Positions 1 through 9,497 of a DNA stretch of 64,000 nucleotides are shown piece by piece. The stretch's first letter is position 1, and each line of letters begins with the position of its first letter. The position numbers were made by a program, and so were the translations under genes. The notes under the pieces were generated by a model. It did not search any database. It had not been told where the DNA came from and was given only the letters and a program-made list of their open reading frames with translations. The DNA comes from Diploptera punctata. Taxonomy: Eukaryota; Arthropoda; Insecta; Blattodea; Blaberidae. The stretch spans positions 417,080 through 481,079 of the forward strand of contig JASPKZ010001603.1 in the NCBI GenBank assembly GCA_030220185.1, read 5' to 3'.

Positions 1-675
1 ACATAACTTAGATACCCGATCCCTTGAGCACAGTGTCCTTTATATCCCTCCTCATCATACTACCTATTATTCGAAATCTTTTACAGTTTCTCTTGCTAGA
101 ACATGGAATTCCCTTCCACCCTATGTCAGAGACTGCCAAACTTTACCATCTTTCAGAAATAAATTGAAAATAAAATCACTAACAGAAACAACTCACTAAT
201 ATTACTTTTTAAGAATTAATAATGCGTTTTTGCATTATTTAATAAAATAGACTTAGGATTTGTTAATATATTTACCTAATGCCTTGTATAAAAAGCATAG
301 ATTAATTCATTGTAGTTTATTACTTTCTTTGTATTTTTTCTTTTCTTTTTATGTATAGTAGATTCGAGCTGTTATTCCTTTTTTTATTCATTGTATCATT
401 AATTTAATTTTAATTGTATTTAGTTTCATTCTATTATTAGACATTCATTTCATTATTATTCAATATGACAGATAATTAATTGTTCAGTGACTATTATTGT
501 AACTTTTTTTTTGTATTCATATGTAACATATGTTTGTCCTGTTTAATATGACTATTATTGTAATTTTTTTGTATTCATATGTAACATATGCTTGTTCTGG
601 TGAGTGGAAGAGAAGGCCACATGGCCTTAACTCCACCAGGCTAAATAAATCTATTCTAAATTCTATTCTATATTT
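1..675 (+). mobile_element. 3' end of a Jockey/CR1-like LINE (ORF2 C-terminus plus 3'UTR)
   Basis: Frame 2 is open from the window edge to a TAA at 197-199. It encodes the C-terminal tail of a non-LTR reverse transcriptase, with the motif ARTWNSLPPYVRDCQTLPSF, which in this class follows the RT domain. The AT-rich 3'UTR runs to about 675 and carries the element-like stretch GAGAAGGCCACATGGCC near 610-626. A 61-bp tandem duplication lies at 489-600. The rest of the element is outside the window. The LINE identity is firm; the clade is inferred. Confidence 0.7.
489..600. repeat. 61-bp tandem duplication in a LINE 3'UTR
   Basis: Two head-to-tail copies start at 489 and 550. Each begins GACTATTATTGTAA, followed by a T-run and GTATTCATATGTAACATATG. 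They differ mainly in T-run length. Confidence 0.85.
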
Positions 676-737
676 TAATATCCTTCCATATAACTTATAT
701 AGACATGTGCTATAGATAATAACTTATAGCCTGTATT

Positions 738-1022
738 TTTATTAAAACAAATCGAAATTTCTCCGCTTTGTAACTAGAAATACATATTAGATCACAAAAG
801 AAGTGCTGACATCAGAAAGGAATTGAAAATATAACCAATCACAAAATTAATAGAAAAATATAGAATGAATAGGAGAGACCATGTCTTACGAATGTCAAAC
901 ACTGGGATGGCTAGAACAGTTTTATATTATAATCCGAGAGGGATAAGAAATATAGTCCAACCTTTAAAGAGATGACGTGAGGAACAGGTCTAATCCTTGA
1001 AGAATAAGAAGAAGAAGTAGAT
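738..1022 (+). mobile_element. Truncated LINE 3' end with (AAG)n tail
   Basis: This is a broken C-terminal LINE tail (…HVLRM…VLYYNPRGIR…PLKR, with in-frame stops) ending in GAAGAATAAGAAGAAGAAG at about 1000-1018. The related sequence at 62631-62690 runs straight from ATGTGCTAGATAATA into TTTCCTTTATTTCGAG without it, so it is an insertion in the copy here. Confidence 0.65.
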
Positions 1023-1850
1023 TATTTATATTTCCTTTATTTTGAGTGTTAGAGAGCGAACTACATTTTCTTCATACTTTACAACATGACGCGAAAAACA
1101 TCTAAGTTCCAATCATACACCATGCGCATGCGCCAACAAACGCGAAGCGGTTTACACTATGAAATCACAGAATGCAGCCAACATACACACGATATTTAAC
1201 GAACGTAAAAGCTAACCTAACGCAATTTAAGTACTCTAACCTGTGAATGAATGCAGCGCTCAAAAATAAATAGTCCATCCATAGCAATTCTGCCCGAAGG
1301 CAGGTCCTTCACTGCAATCATAGCATTTCATGCTATGCTTGCAGCTTTACTAGGGAATTGTGTAGGTGTGGTAGCTTCCCGTTGCTTTCCACACCGGTGA
1401 ACGATGATGATGATGATGGTCATATGATTTTGGGGACCGTTTGGGCCTTAAAGTTTTCCTGAAATTTGTCTTACAGGTGAGGAAAAACCCCGATAAAAAC
1501 CTCACCCAGAAAAACTGCCCCGACCGGGGATCGAACCCGGGCCCGCTGCGTGACAAGGCAGCACGCTATCTCGAGACCACAGCGGTGGACAAATTATGAA
1601 AATCTGAAGTATATGTGTACAGTTAATTAGTACATACTCTATGTTGGCTGCACTGGATATTCGTTAAAATCAATATGGCTGACACGTCTTCATGCTACGC
1701 ATGTAGTTAAATATCGTAGAAAACTATATAAATGTAAACATCATTGTAAATAGTGGGAAATAATTTGAAAAGTGAAACCCTAAGAATACAATTTGACAAG
1801 AGTTTATGAAGGAATTAAATAAGTAGCGTCACAGATTGTAAAGTTTATTA
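1022..1850 (+). repeat. Rep-BB copy 1 (paralogue of 59006-60275), split by SINE-A
   Basis: Positions 1075-1274 and 1591-1850 match 59010-59400 and 60112-60270 with modest divergence; for example both share TATGAAATCAC and TTAAAATCAATATGGCTG. Copy 1 carries a SINE-A that copy 2 lacks, and copy 2 carries SINE-F and SINE-A that copy 1 lacks. There is no coding content. The original nature is unknown: an old transposon or a duplicated segment. Confidence 0.8.
1275..1590 (-). mobile_element. SINE-A (tRNA-Asp-like head)
   Basis: Read on the minus strand it starts GTCCACCGCTGTGGTCTCG, has a pol III A-box-like segment, GCCTTGTCACGC (anticodon-arm-like, GTC), and B-box GGTTCGATCCCC. A body with CGGGGTTTTTCCTCACC follows, then a CATCATCATC tract, the CACCGGTGTGGAAAGC segment, and an end near ACTATGGATGGA. 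The empty paralogous site at 59256-59270 supports both boundaries. Confidence 0.85.
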
Positions 1851-2272
1851 TTCAACCAATGAAAATGCAGTCATACATCTGGAACTTAGCTCGGAAGAAG
1901 TACGCGAGTTATATATTACTTCCGAATTGGCTTGAAAGCAACTGATGAAGTAATTCTGTATGTAGGACGTTAAGACAACATGGGTTATAATAAGGAGCTC
2001 TTACTAATTTATCCTACTTAACCGAACATGTTTACTTGTATTCGAGTTGTGGAGTGATTTTAAGTACTCCTACACATGTCAATGACATACCTTTTCAAAG
2101 ATATTTTTGTGTTGGTGTACGTACACTCTTGGCGGGTGTATCATCTGACATTTTAAATATACAAGAAAAGGCCTGTCATGTTTATCATTTTGAGAATTTA
2201 ACCACTTGGACAAAATAGAGGTTTTGTCTTTTGTAGTTTTAGAAATAAATAAATAAATAAATAAATATATAT
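1851..2272. other. No recognised feature
   Basis: AT-rich sequence without a convincing coding region. A short (AAAT)n run at 2248-2266 abuts the next SINE. Confidence 0.5.
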
Positions 2273-2610
2273 ATCCACCGCTGTGGTCTCGAGGTAGCGT
2301 GCTGCCTTGTCACGCAGTGGGCCCGGGTTCGATCCCCGGTTGGGGCAGTTTTTCTTGGGGAGGTTTTTATTGGGGCTTTTCCTCACCTGTAGGACAAATG
2401 TAAGGAAAACTTTAAGGCCCAAACGGTCCCCGAAATCATATGACCATCATCATCATCATCCGTATCATTATCATCATCATCCTTCACCGGCGTGGAAAGC
2501 AACGGGAAGCTACCACACCTACAATTCCCTAGTAAAGCTGCAAGCATAGCATGAAAATGCTATGATTGCAGTGAAGGACCTGCCTTCTGGCAGAATTACT
2601 ATGGATGGAT
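2273..2610 (+). mobile_element. SINE-A, full length
   Basis: It has the complete order: tRNA-like head with B-box GGTTCGATCCCC, C-rich core, CAT tract, and the AGCATAGCATGAAAATGCT palindrome, ending in ATGGATGGAT. It is flanked by TATATAT-type sequence on both sides, so the TSD is ambiguous. Confidence 0.85.
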
Positions 2611-2648
2611 ATATATTTATATTCAATCCATACACATATAATAAGGAT

Positions 2649-3255
2649 ATAACTAACTAACTCACCGGCACTATCGGAACTCGTAGGTTCATGGCCGCGC
2701 GGACATAAGCTCTCCATACATCCTTAACCCGAGCTATTGCTTTGCAATAATTTCCTGTATAATCTACTTCCTAAAATCATAGTTAATGTTATTCTCCCAC
2801 CTCATTCTTGGTCTATCAACTGGGCGTTTCCCCTCTAGTTTTCCTACAAGAAGCTTCCATGAATGTCTTTCATGCCACATGTCCTGCTCATCGCTGTCTA
2901 CGAGACTTAACTGTTCTTATTATATCTGGCTTCCTATAAAGACCATGTAGTTCATTGTTATGTAGTATTTTCCATCCACTCGTCTATTCATCTCTCTTTG
3001 GTTCAGAAATTTTCCTAAGAACTTTATTCTCAAATACCTTTAATCTCCTTTCCTTCCTTAAAGTAAGAGTCCGTGTTTCGCATCCATATAATATAACTGG
3101 TGGAGTTTTATATATTTTCAGTTTAATGTCTTTTGAAAGGAGTTGGGATATCAAGAGTCCCTGTAATGCATAATAGTACGAATTTCCAGAATTGAGCCTA
3201 TGTTTAATTTCTTTGTGCATCTCATTTCTATATGTGATTATTGTAAGGATATAAA
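2649..3255 (-). mobile_element. LINE-B, 5'-truncated copy
   Basis: The minus strand encodes a decayed RT C-terminus (NSGNSYYYALQGLLISQLLS…LYGCETRTLTLRKERRLKVFENKVLRK) and the rest of the thumb/tail with indels. The 3' end is ATAGTGCCGGTGAG followed by TTAGTTAGTT, a tetranucleotide tail typical of this family. The terminal YGCETW block and GRPRMRW block place it among RTE/CR1-like LINEs; the exact clade is uncertain. Confidence 0.8.
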
Positions 3256-3424
3256 TAATAGAATTTTTAAACAAATTGTCATTATTTATTAAAGAATCAT
3301 TGCTAGTAAAATATTAAAAAAGGCTTGAATAAACTGTTCGCATCAGATTTTAATGCCCAAAAATCTCTTTTTCAAACCGAGCGAGTTTTACCTTAACTTT
3401 GCGAGCTTATAAATCATTTAAATT

Positions 3425-3535
3425 GTTACTAAATTAATAACAATAATAATAATAATGATAATGATAATGATGATGATAATAATAATGATGATGATGATGA
3501 TAATGATGATGATAATAATAATAATAATAATTAGC
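3425..3535. repeat. (ATA/ATG)n microsatellite
   Basis: About 110 bp of mixed AATAAT and GATGAT triplets. Confidence 0.9.
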
Positions 3536-3626
3536 CTACTATTATGACCGTGTTCTTTCACACTAGTCGAATTTATGGTCCGATTTTGCTAGTTTAATGG
3601 TTATATATATATACATACACCAGGGT

Positions 3627-3921
3627 GTGTCCACCGCTGTGGTCTCGAGGTAGCGCAGCAGGCCCGGGTTCGATTCCCGGTCGGGACAGGCTTCTGGGTG
3701 ATTTTTTTCGGGGTTTTTCCTCACCTGTAACGCAAATGTCAGGAAGCTTAGAGCCCAACGGTCCCCGAAAATCATCCAGCCATTATCATCCTTATCGTCA
3801 TCATCCTTCACCGGTGTGGAAAGCAACGGGGGAAGCTAGTAAAGCTGCACAAAGCATAGCAGGAAAATGCTTTGATTGCAGTGAAAGATCTTGCCCTCGG
3901 ACAGAATTACTATGGATGGAT
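3627..3921 (+). mobile_element. SINE-A with deletion in the tRNA-like head
   Basis: It starts GTCCACCGCTGTGGTCTCG and ends ACTATGGATGGA, like the other copies, but lacks about 15 bp of the anticodon-arm region before the CAGCAGGCCCGGGTTCG B-box. A 197-codon-scale open frame through it is a by-product of the SINE sequence. Confidence 0.8.
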
Positions 3922-5000
3922 GAATTCATGAGAACAACCTCAATAGCTTCATTTATTTTAGAGTTCGCTAAAAGTGCATTTCTGTTAGAAAATATATTTG
4001 ATTACCTGATGCTAGGCTGATGTAATTAACATTGAATTCGTCATTAATGATTCATGCTATTGGACTTCAAAAACATGTTTTTTTTTCTTTGGTCAGCGTT
4101 TAACTCCTACACTAGCATGTGAGCGGTCCAATTAAAAACCTGTTTATAGCAGTTTTAAAACGTGCAACTTAAAAATGACTTCCTTCTTAAAACATTACAT
4201 TAATATTATGCAATTCTTATGATCAAATATGAGCTGCATCTCATCTGGTTGTTTATGTTGATACTGCGTACACTTGGATCCCAATTTCGTAGGTTTGAAC
4301 CAAGCAAGATCGAATTAATTTTTCTTTTCGGATGGTAAATTTTAATGGGATGCTATGGTGAGGTGAGAGTTCAATATCTGTGAATTGTATTATCGTCCAA
4401 CTTATATCTGGGCCTTTCTAATGGTCTTTTCCCCCAAGGGCTACCCAATGAAAAGTGTTGCAACTCAACATGAACACTGTAGCTCGGAGTGATGAAATAA
4501 ATATTATTAAGCAAATAATAAAAGTCATTTAGCGTCATTAGCCCTACTTAAATATGAAAAAGTAATAATCAACCTTTATTAAATAATTTTTATCCTCACT
4601 AATTCCAACCTGGAGGACCAGGAGTTTTTTTTTTCAGGTGTCCATCCTTAGATCAGTTGCTTTCTCTACAGCTAAGAGCCTGATCTGCCATTAATACATT
4701 CGCCTCAAAAGAAGAGGTAGACTCGCCGGCAGTTAAATTATCTTCAACTCAGAAGACGAGGTACACTCGCGTAACTCTGCTGTTATGTATTTTTCAATAG
4801 CTTGTACGCCCCTTGGCATGATAATCTTTTGTTAACATTTATAAATAGTAGAGGAATGTGTTTTGGCCTTCACCCTTGTCGTAATCTCAAGTACCGTTAT
4901 ATTTTGTTCGTTTTGAATGTCTCAAAATATACAATATAATTTACGATAACTTAAATCCGGTTCCTAGAGAAATGCATTGAGCATTTAAACCTGAACCGAA
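3922..5000. other. No recognised feature
   Basis: About 1.1 kb of AT-rich sequence with no ORF of note and no match to the other repeats in the window. Confidence 0.5.
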
Positions 5001-5004
5001 TGGG

Positions 5005-5235
5005 TTAATAAGGAAAAAAAATGACAGAAAATATAGGATGAAATGTTCCCCTAGGCCTCGAATAATCTAATACTATTGGGGTTGGAAAACAAGAAATGTT
5101 CAGTCCAGAGAGACTGGTTAGGAAAGATAAAAAATATGTATGATATGGAAGTAGAAGTAATATCATATCGGTCAATATCTCACCATGCTGACCCATCCCG
5201 TCCATTCACCACATAAGTTATACGTATAAGTTATA
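5005..5235 (+). repeat. Diverged relative of Rep-K
   Basis: Shares the order GAAA-rich tract, CCCTAGGCCTCG, CTAATACTATTGGGG and GAGACTGGTTAG with Rep-K at 25290-25410 and 33950-34030, at clearly lower similarity. Confidence 0.45.
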
Positions 5236-5315
5236 TGGTTACTAACAGCTGCACCACGTGAAGGTGAATTGGACATTAGGAAGATGTGCAGGGGTCGGTT
5301 CATTTAAGGCTGATA

Positions 5316-5410
5316 TTCAGAAACCAATCTTTACGCAAAGAGCGACTCTTTCCCCCTCTCTATGGCGTAGAGAGGGGGAAAGAGTCGCTCTTTGCGTATA
5401 GATGGTTTCA
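5316..5410. repeat. Perfect 30-bp inverted repeat (hairpin)
   Basis: The arms at 5333-5362 (ACGCAAAGAGCGACTCTTTC… start) and 5368-5397 are exact reverse complements around a 5-nt TGGCG loop. A weaker extension (AAACCAATCT/AGATGGTTT) reaches about 5320 and 5408. It could be a young MITE or a small-RNA hairpin; a library or assembly foldback artefact cannot be excluded. Confidence 0.9.
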
Positions 5411-5469
5411 TGAATTCCGCCCTTAGTCTTAGAATTTAAATCAATTAGACTAGAGGCTCGCCTCCCTCT

Positions 5470-5630
5470 TAGAGAATACCTAAAACCTCCTGGAGTCAGG
5501 GAATATGTTTATACATGAAGGAGAAGCATCTACAACCAGGAGATTGGATGGATCGACAAAATTGGCTATTAGGAATCGGTCGATGTCAAATACACTAATC
5601 AACCAATGATCTATCTAATAATTAACTTTA
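5470..5630 (+). mobile_element. LINE-N 3'-end fragment
   Basis: Matches the last part of the LINE-N copies at 40500-40640 and 55720-55850: CCTAAAACCTCCTGGAGT, ATACATGAAGGAGAA, GGAGATTGGATGGA. These correspond to the basic …RPKTSW…/GDWMDR tail of the RT. Confidence 0.7.
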
Positions 5631-5631
5631 C

Positions 5632-5815
5632 ATTATTCAAGATCCATGTCACTGTTTAGGGAAGGGTTGGCAATATCCCTACTCGGAAAGTTACCGTGGC
5701 TGCTGTTTGACGTGGTGGGGGGAACTGCGTGGAATGGTGTGGTATAGGCGTTAACTTTTCTAAGAATGACTGCAGCGCTGAAGGGGCACAGATCCGTTGA
5801 TCCGGCAATGCTATT
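5632..5815 (+). repeat. Rep-W copy 1
   Basis: Pairs with 28266-28460. Shared blocks are TTCAAGA.CCATG.CACTG, ATCCCTACTCG, GTGGCTGC.GTTTGACGT and GGGGCACAGATCCGTTG. No coding potential; family unknown. Confidence 0.65.
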
Positions 5816-5881
5816 AAATTATTGTAATATATATTTTAAATTTGCATTGTAAATGCAAACATATAAAAATTTTAAAGAATT

Positions 5882-6345
5882 TTAATGTTCATAAATTCTA
5901 TCTTCAAGCCGCAGTTAGTCCAAAAACATTCAGGACTAAAAGTGTATAAGCCACTGGCTCTTCCAACTCTTTTGTATGGTAGCGAAGTATGGACGTTGAA
6001 ACAGAAGGATATACAGAGACTTAGATCTGCTGAAATGAGATATCTTCGGAGGACTGCAGGATACACACTACTGGATCACGAAAAAAATGAAGACATCTTA
6101 GAAGAATTACACATGGAACCTTTAGAAAACAAAATTTCTGATTATAAGTCAAGATGGGTGCAACATGTTCATCGAATGGAAGATCACAGGATACCCAAAC
6201 AAATGTTAAGATATATCAACCTGCAGGAAGAAGAAGACCAGGACGTCCACTAAAAATACTTCTGGATGGTGTTTCTCTTGAGGCCGAAACAGGTCAAATT
6301 ACTGTGTGAAATGTACTATGGTGATGATATATTTTAAACTTTTAT
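5882..6345 (+). mobile_element. LINE-Q 3' end (RT C-terminus)
   Basis: A frame open from 5885 to 6253 (122 aa) encodes INSIFKPQLVQKHSGLKVYK, then PTLLYGSEVWTLKQKDIQRL, a RRTAGYTLLDH block and WVQHVHRMEDHRIPKQM. This is the connection/tail region that follows the RT palm in many insect LINEs. A frameshift breaks the final …GRPLK… segment. A better copy lies at 48370-48940. Catalytic RT and endonuclease are absent. Confidence 0.75.
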
Positions 6346-6404
6346 CAAGGCATACCTACCCCCGATTTATTATTGCCAGCTTAAAAATATACAATTCAAC
6401 GTTG

Positions 6405-7105
6405 AATATCAGTGCACGCCACTGCCAAAGAGGTTTTTTCCACTCTGCATTTCTATGTATGTTATCCGTTTGAGATTAAGTTGGCCGAAGTTTATTCGTT
6501 GGGGGGTTGAATAGTACGCCACTGCTATAGAGTTTATTTCCACCCTGCTTTTCTAGTGTGAGATTAAGTTGACAGAAGTTTATTTGTTGGGGATAAAAAA
6601 TTACGCCACTGCTGTAGAGTTTATTTCCAGTCTGTATTTCTAGTGAGTCCGTAGCGTAGTGGTTAAGGCTGTGCGCTACAAACCGGAAGGTCGAGGGTTC
6701 AAATCCCGGTGGGGTCAGGATTTTTAAACTAACCAAACCTTCTGGTGGTAGCATGGCCCTGGGGTCGACTCAGCCTCTAACGGACACGAGTATCAGACGC
6801 TTGTTCTGGGGGTAAAGGTGGCCATCACGCAAGGTTGACAATCCAGCTGACATCAAGTGCCGATTGTCTAGAAAAAGTGGGAGCCTTAACCTCCTACTAC
6901 CCCAAGGGTCTCCTAAGGCCTGCAGTGAGTTCACATTTCCTTTTTATTTCTAGTGAGTGTTATCGGTTTAAGATGGAAGTTGGCAGAAGTTATTCGTGGG
7001 GGATTAAAAACTACGCCACTGCTGTAGAGTTTATTTCCACTCCGTATTTCTAGTGTGTTTGAGATTAAGTTGGCCGAAGTTTATTCGTTGGGGATTAAAA
7101 ACTAA
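6405..7105 (+). repeat. Tandem repeat, ~90-100 bp unit, about four units
   Basis: Units carry ACGCCACTGCTGTAGAG, then TTATTTCCA, TATTTCTAGTG, GAGATTAAGTTGGC.GAAG and TTATTCGTTGGGG. They begin near 6416, 6518, 6603 and 7012. The third unit is split by a SINE-D. Confidence 0.85.
6649..6944 (+). mobile_element. SINE-D, full length with 14-bp TSD
   Basis: The head CCGTAGCGTAGTGGTTAAGG (A-box-like) is followed by GAGGGTTCAAATCCCGG (B-box). The body has GGGGTCGACTCAGCCTC and CATCAAGTGCCGATTGTC, and the end is CTACTACCCCAAGGG…. The TSD TATTTCTAGTGAGT is exact at 6635-6648 and 6945-6958. Confidence 0.9.
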
Positions 7106-7411
7106 AGTACATGGAAGTTTGAAGTTTCTTGGTTGGAAACATTCTTTTTTACTGAATCTCTTGAAACCACTTGTTGAAAAGTAGCTTTCGTTTTTTTTTT
7201 TTCATCCACTGCAGGGTATCGCCATTCCTTACATTTTCAACCCACGCACAAGCCCGGTGCAGTAAATCGAATGAACGGGAAATTGTAAGGGGTGGGAATC
7301 TGGTTTTCGCATGGTAACAACACAAAACTCCCCCCTCCCTGTGCTCTACATACACTTGGAGCGCACACGCGTGTTGTTCGATCGATCGACAAGTATTTTC
7401 TCTTTTTATTA
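7106..7411. other. No recognised feature
   Basis: Contains a T-run at 7190-7201 and a palindromic CGATCGATCG at 7379-7388. Nothing else I can assign. Confidence 0.5.
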
Positions 7412-7598
7412 TTTTGAATTCATTAGATATTATATAGTTCCAATTGCAATTGATGTTGAGAGCAATTTTAATTTTCAGTATTACGTTATTAGCTAAAGGC
7501 TAGGGTAGATTTAATTTGATTAAAACTTTAATTATTTTTTCCCAATCATATATAAATTCGTACTGTAATTAAAAGCATCAGAAAGCATAGGTTATTTA
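7412..7598 (+). repeat. Rep-AB copy 1
   Basis: Shares TTGCAATTGATGTTGA, TCAATTTTAATTTT and CTGTAATTAAAA with 9076-9292, and the first block with 12800-12860. Non-coding, family unknown. Confidence 0.6.
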
Positions 7599-7872
7599 AA
7601 AAAAGAGGCAAAATATATGGTTTGATGAGGAATGTGCCGACATTGTAAAGAAAGCAAGCAAAAATGAGTTGGTTACACGAACCAAATTAAGTAAATGTAG
7701 AATAATTGGGTAGTATTAGACGGGAAACCATTAGGTTATTAAAGAGTAAAATGAGGGAATATTTGAGAGAGAAGATAAATGATCTTGAAATGAATGCAAC
7801 AAATAGGAACATCAGAGAATTATTTGGGGGAATTAGGATAGAAAAGAAAGCGTTTCAGGATTAAACATTGCT
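7599..7872 (+). mobile_element. LINE-B internal (endonuclease-RT linker) fragment
   Basis: Broken frames read WFDEECADIVKKASKNE, then MREYLREKINDLEMNATNRN and IRELFGGIR. This matches the linker between the endonuclease and RT domains of this LINE type. Frameshifts are present; the piece has neither EN nor RT catalytic residues. Confidence 0.55.
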
Positions 7873-7917
7873 GAACTGTGTTGTTTAATATTCAGTAAAT
7901 ATTATGAACCAACAATT

Positions 7918-8124
7918 GACTATTGCAAAGATAAATACCAATTAGATAGTATAACTGTCACAGGATTGATTCTCGGGGCAAGAGGTACTATACCAGGATT
8001 CTTAGCTAAATTTTGGAATTCCTTAGATTTGGACAGGGTGTATCTTTCTAAAATTGCCATCGCTGCCATTATAGGATCAATTTCAATTTTAAGTAACCAT
8101 ATTTACTACATGTCTTCTTTATAG
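7918..8124 (+). pseudogene. Retroelement-type C-terminal fragment (GARGTIP motif)
   Basis: A 68-codon stretch is open up to a TAG at 8122-8124, without a start codon. It reads VTGLILGARGTIPGFLAKFW, then LSKIAIAAIIGSISILSNHI. I recognise this as the short domain found downstream of RT in some arthropod LINE polyproteins, but cannot name the clade. Source element and boundaries are not visible. Confidence 0.45.
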
Positions 8125-8184
8125 CATGTATAACTTACTTCAATTACAATTTGAAAATTTTTAATGTATTTAGAAAATGTATTT

Positions 8185-8530
8185 GTCCCGCGCCGTAGCC
8201 GAGCGGTTAAGGTAGGAAGCCTTGGCGCAGAGCTACGGGACTTGCGCTGGTTCGAGTCTCCATGAGGGAAGAAATTTTCTCATGGTATTTCGGCCAGTAT
8301 GGGACCGGTGCCCACCCAGCATCGTGAGGCAATTGGGTAGCTACAATTAGTAGCGGCTCTAGGTTGAGGAACCAGCTATAACGGCTGGGGGACTCGACAT
8401 GCTAACCACATGTCACCCCTACACTGGCTGTTGATCATCTACCTCTGTGATTGACACATGTGGATGTGAAGGGCCAGCAGCCTGCTGGTAAAAGGGCAAC
8501 CGCTGAAAAGTGGAAAGACCCTCAATCGGA
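8185..8530 (+). mobile_element. SINE-C, full length with 13-bp TSD
   Basis: It starts GTCCCGCGCCGTAGCCGAGC with GAGCGGTTAAGG (Leu/Ser-type A-box) and has TTGCGCTGGTTCGAGTCTCC (B-box). The body includes TATGGGACCGGTGCCCA and TTGATCATCTACCTCTGTG, and it ends GACCCTCAATCGGA. The TSD AGAAAATGTATTT is exact at 8172-8184 and 8531-8543, indicating a fairly recent insertion. Confidence 0.92.
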
Positions 8531-8605
8531 AGAAAATGTATTTCATCAATTAAAAAAATAATTGTCTGTATCACTTTGTCCTTGAGGCAATCCTCTAATG
8601 AGGAA

Positions 8606-8607
<2 letters not shown>

Positions 8608-8643
<36 letters not shown>
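8608..8643. repeat. (TA)n microsatellite
   Basis: Uninterrupted TA dinucleotides. Confidence 0.95.
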
Positions 8644-8645
<2 letters not shown>

Positions 8646-8649
8646 TTTA

Positions 8650-8720
8650 TTAACACATATGGATCTGAGGCCAGCAGCCGGATGGTACGCCAAGGGCCTT
8701 CTAGACCTGTCACGCTAGGA
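8650..8720 (+). mobile_element. SINE-C-like 3' fragment
   Basis: The stretch GAGGCCAGCAGCCGGATGGT corresponds to the 3' end of the SINE-C variant at 62193-62215. Only the tail is present. Confidence 0.45.
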
Positions 8721-8725
8721 GTTTT

Positions 8726-9075
8726 TTTAGTATATAAATTTATATTTCACTCCAAATGTTCCGAACAGTCAGTGCGCAACTTTTATATTCTACCGAAGTA
8801 TAACGTTTACTGTTGCTGCGTCGCACGGACGTAGATACTAACCATGTATAGTCAGGAACAAATAGCAAATGAAGCACTTACCCAGCTTATTTAAGGTAAT
8901 AGCTACTCTACTCGGCGCCACAGACTGACGTGAAGCGAATGTACGCGGGATGACACGGTATTATCATTTGCCTGAGTCTGAAACCTATTCTTGTTTACAT
9001 CTGACCGATGTTCAGAGTGACCTCTACTGTATGATTGAAGCGTAGTGAACTTCCTGTCATTGGAAGACTAGGTTT
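8726..9075. other. No recognised feature
   Basis: Mixed-composition sequence without a supported element. Confidence 0.5.
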
Positions 9076-9292
9076 TATCTTTATTCATTAGATACCGTGT
9101 TATAATGTAATTCAAATTGCAATTGATGTTGATATCAATTTTAATTTTCTATATTAGGTCATTAGCAAAATGCGAGGCTGGAGATGAAACGTAGATTATA
9201 ATATAGTTAAACTTCAATTAAAAAATTACATTTTTTCTAATTATTACATAGATGTGTGCTGTAATTAAAATCTTATTTAGCATAATGTGGAG
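9076..9292 (+). repeat. Rep-AB copy 2
   Basis: Second copy of the non-coding repeat at 7412-7598. Same order of blocks, moderately diverged. Confidence 0.6.
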
Positions 9293-9370
9293 TGATATCA
9301 TGCTGCTATATAACTATAATCTGATAAGGAAGAACGACAAATTCTTCAGCACGTTCACGGAATATATATA

Positions 9371-9492
9371 TAGGGTTTCCAGTATAAAACCGGACACTCT
9401 GCGGCTGGCAGAGTGAAATGCGGACGAGGAGAGAGCGCAGCCTGACGGGTGAAACCCCGTGAGGCGTGTCCGGTTTTATATTGGAAGCCCTG
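9371..9492. mobile_element. 122-bp MITE of the mariner-1 family
   Basis: The TIR starts TAGGGTTTCCAGTATAAAAC and is mirrored by GTTTTATATTGGAAGCCCTG; it is flanked by TA at 9369-9370 and 9493-9494. The interior (GCGGCTGGCAGAGTGAAATG, then GACGGGTGAAACCCCGTGAG) matches the reverse complement of 23310-23365 in the deleted mariner at 23274-24249. It is therefore a short derivative of that element. Confidence 0.88.
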
Positions 9493-9497
9493 TATTT

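Noticed and set aside
3625..4020. 131-codon frame with proline/histidine-rich sequence
   Set aside because: It translates a SINE-A copy; the same peptide pattern (GPGFDPR…, HHHH) recurs wherever SINE-A is in that frame.
8608..8643. TA tract as promoter/origin signal
   Set aside because: A plain dinucleotide microsatellite like several others in the window.
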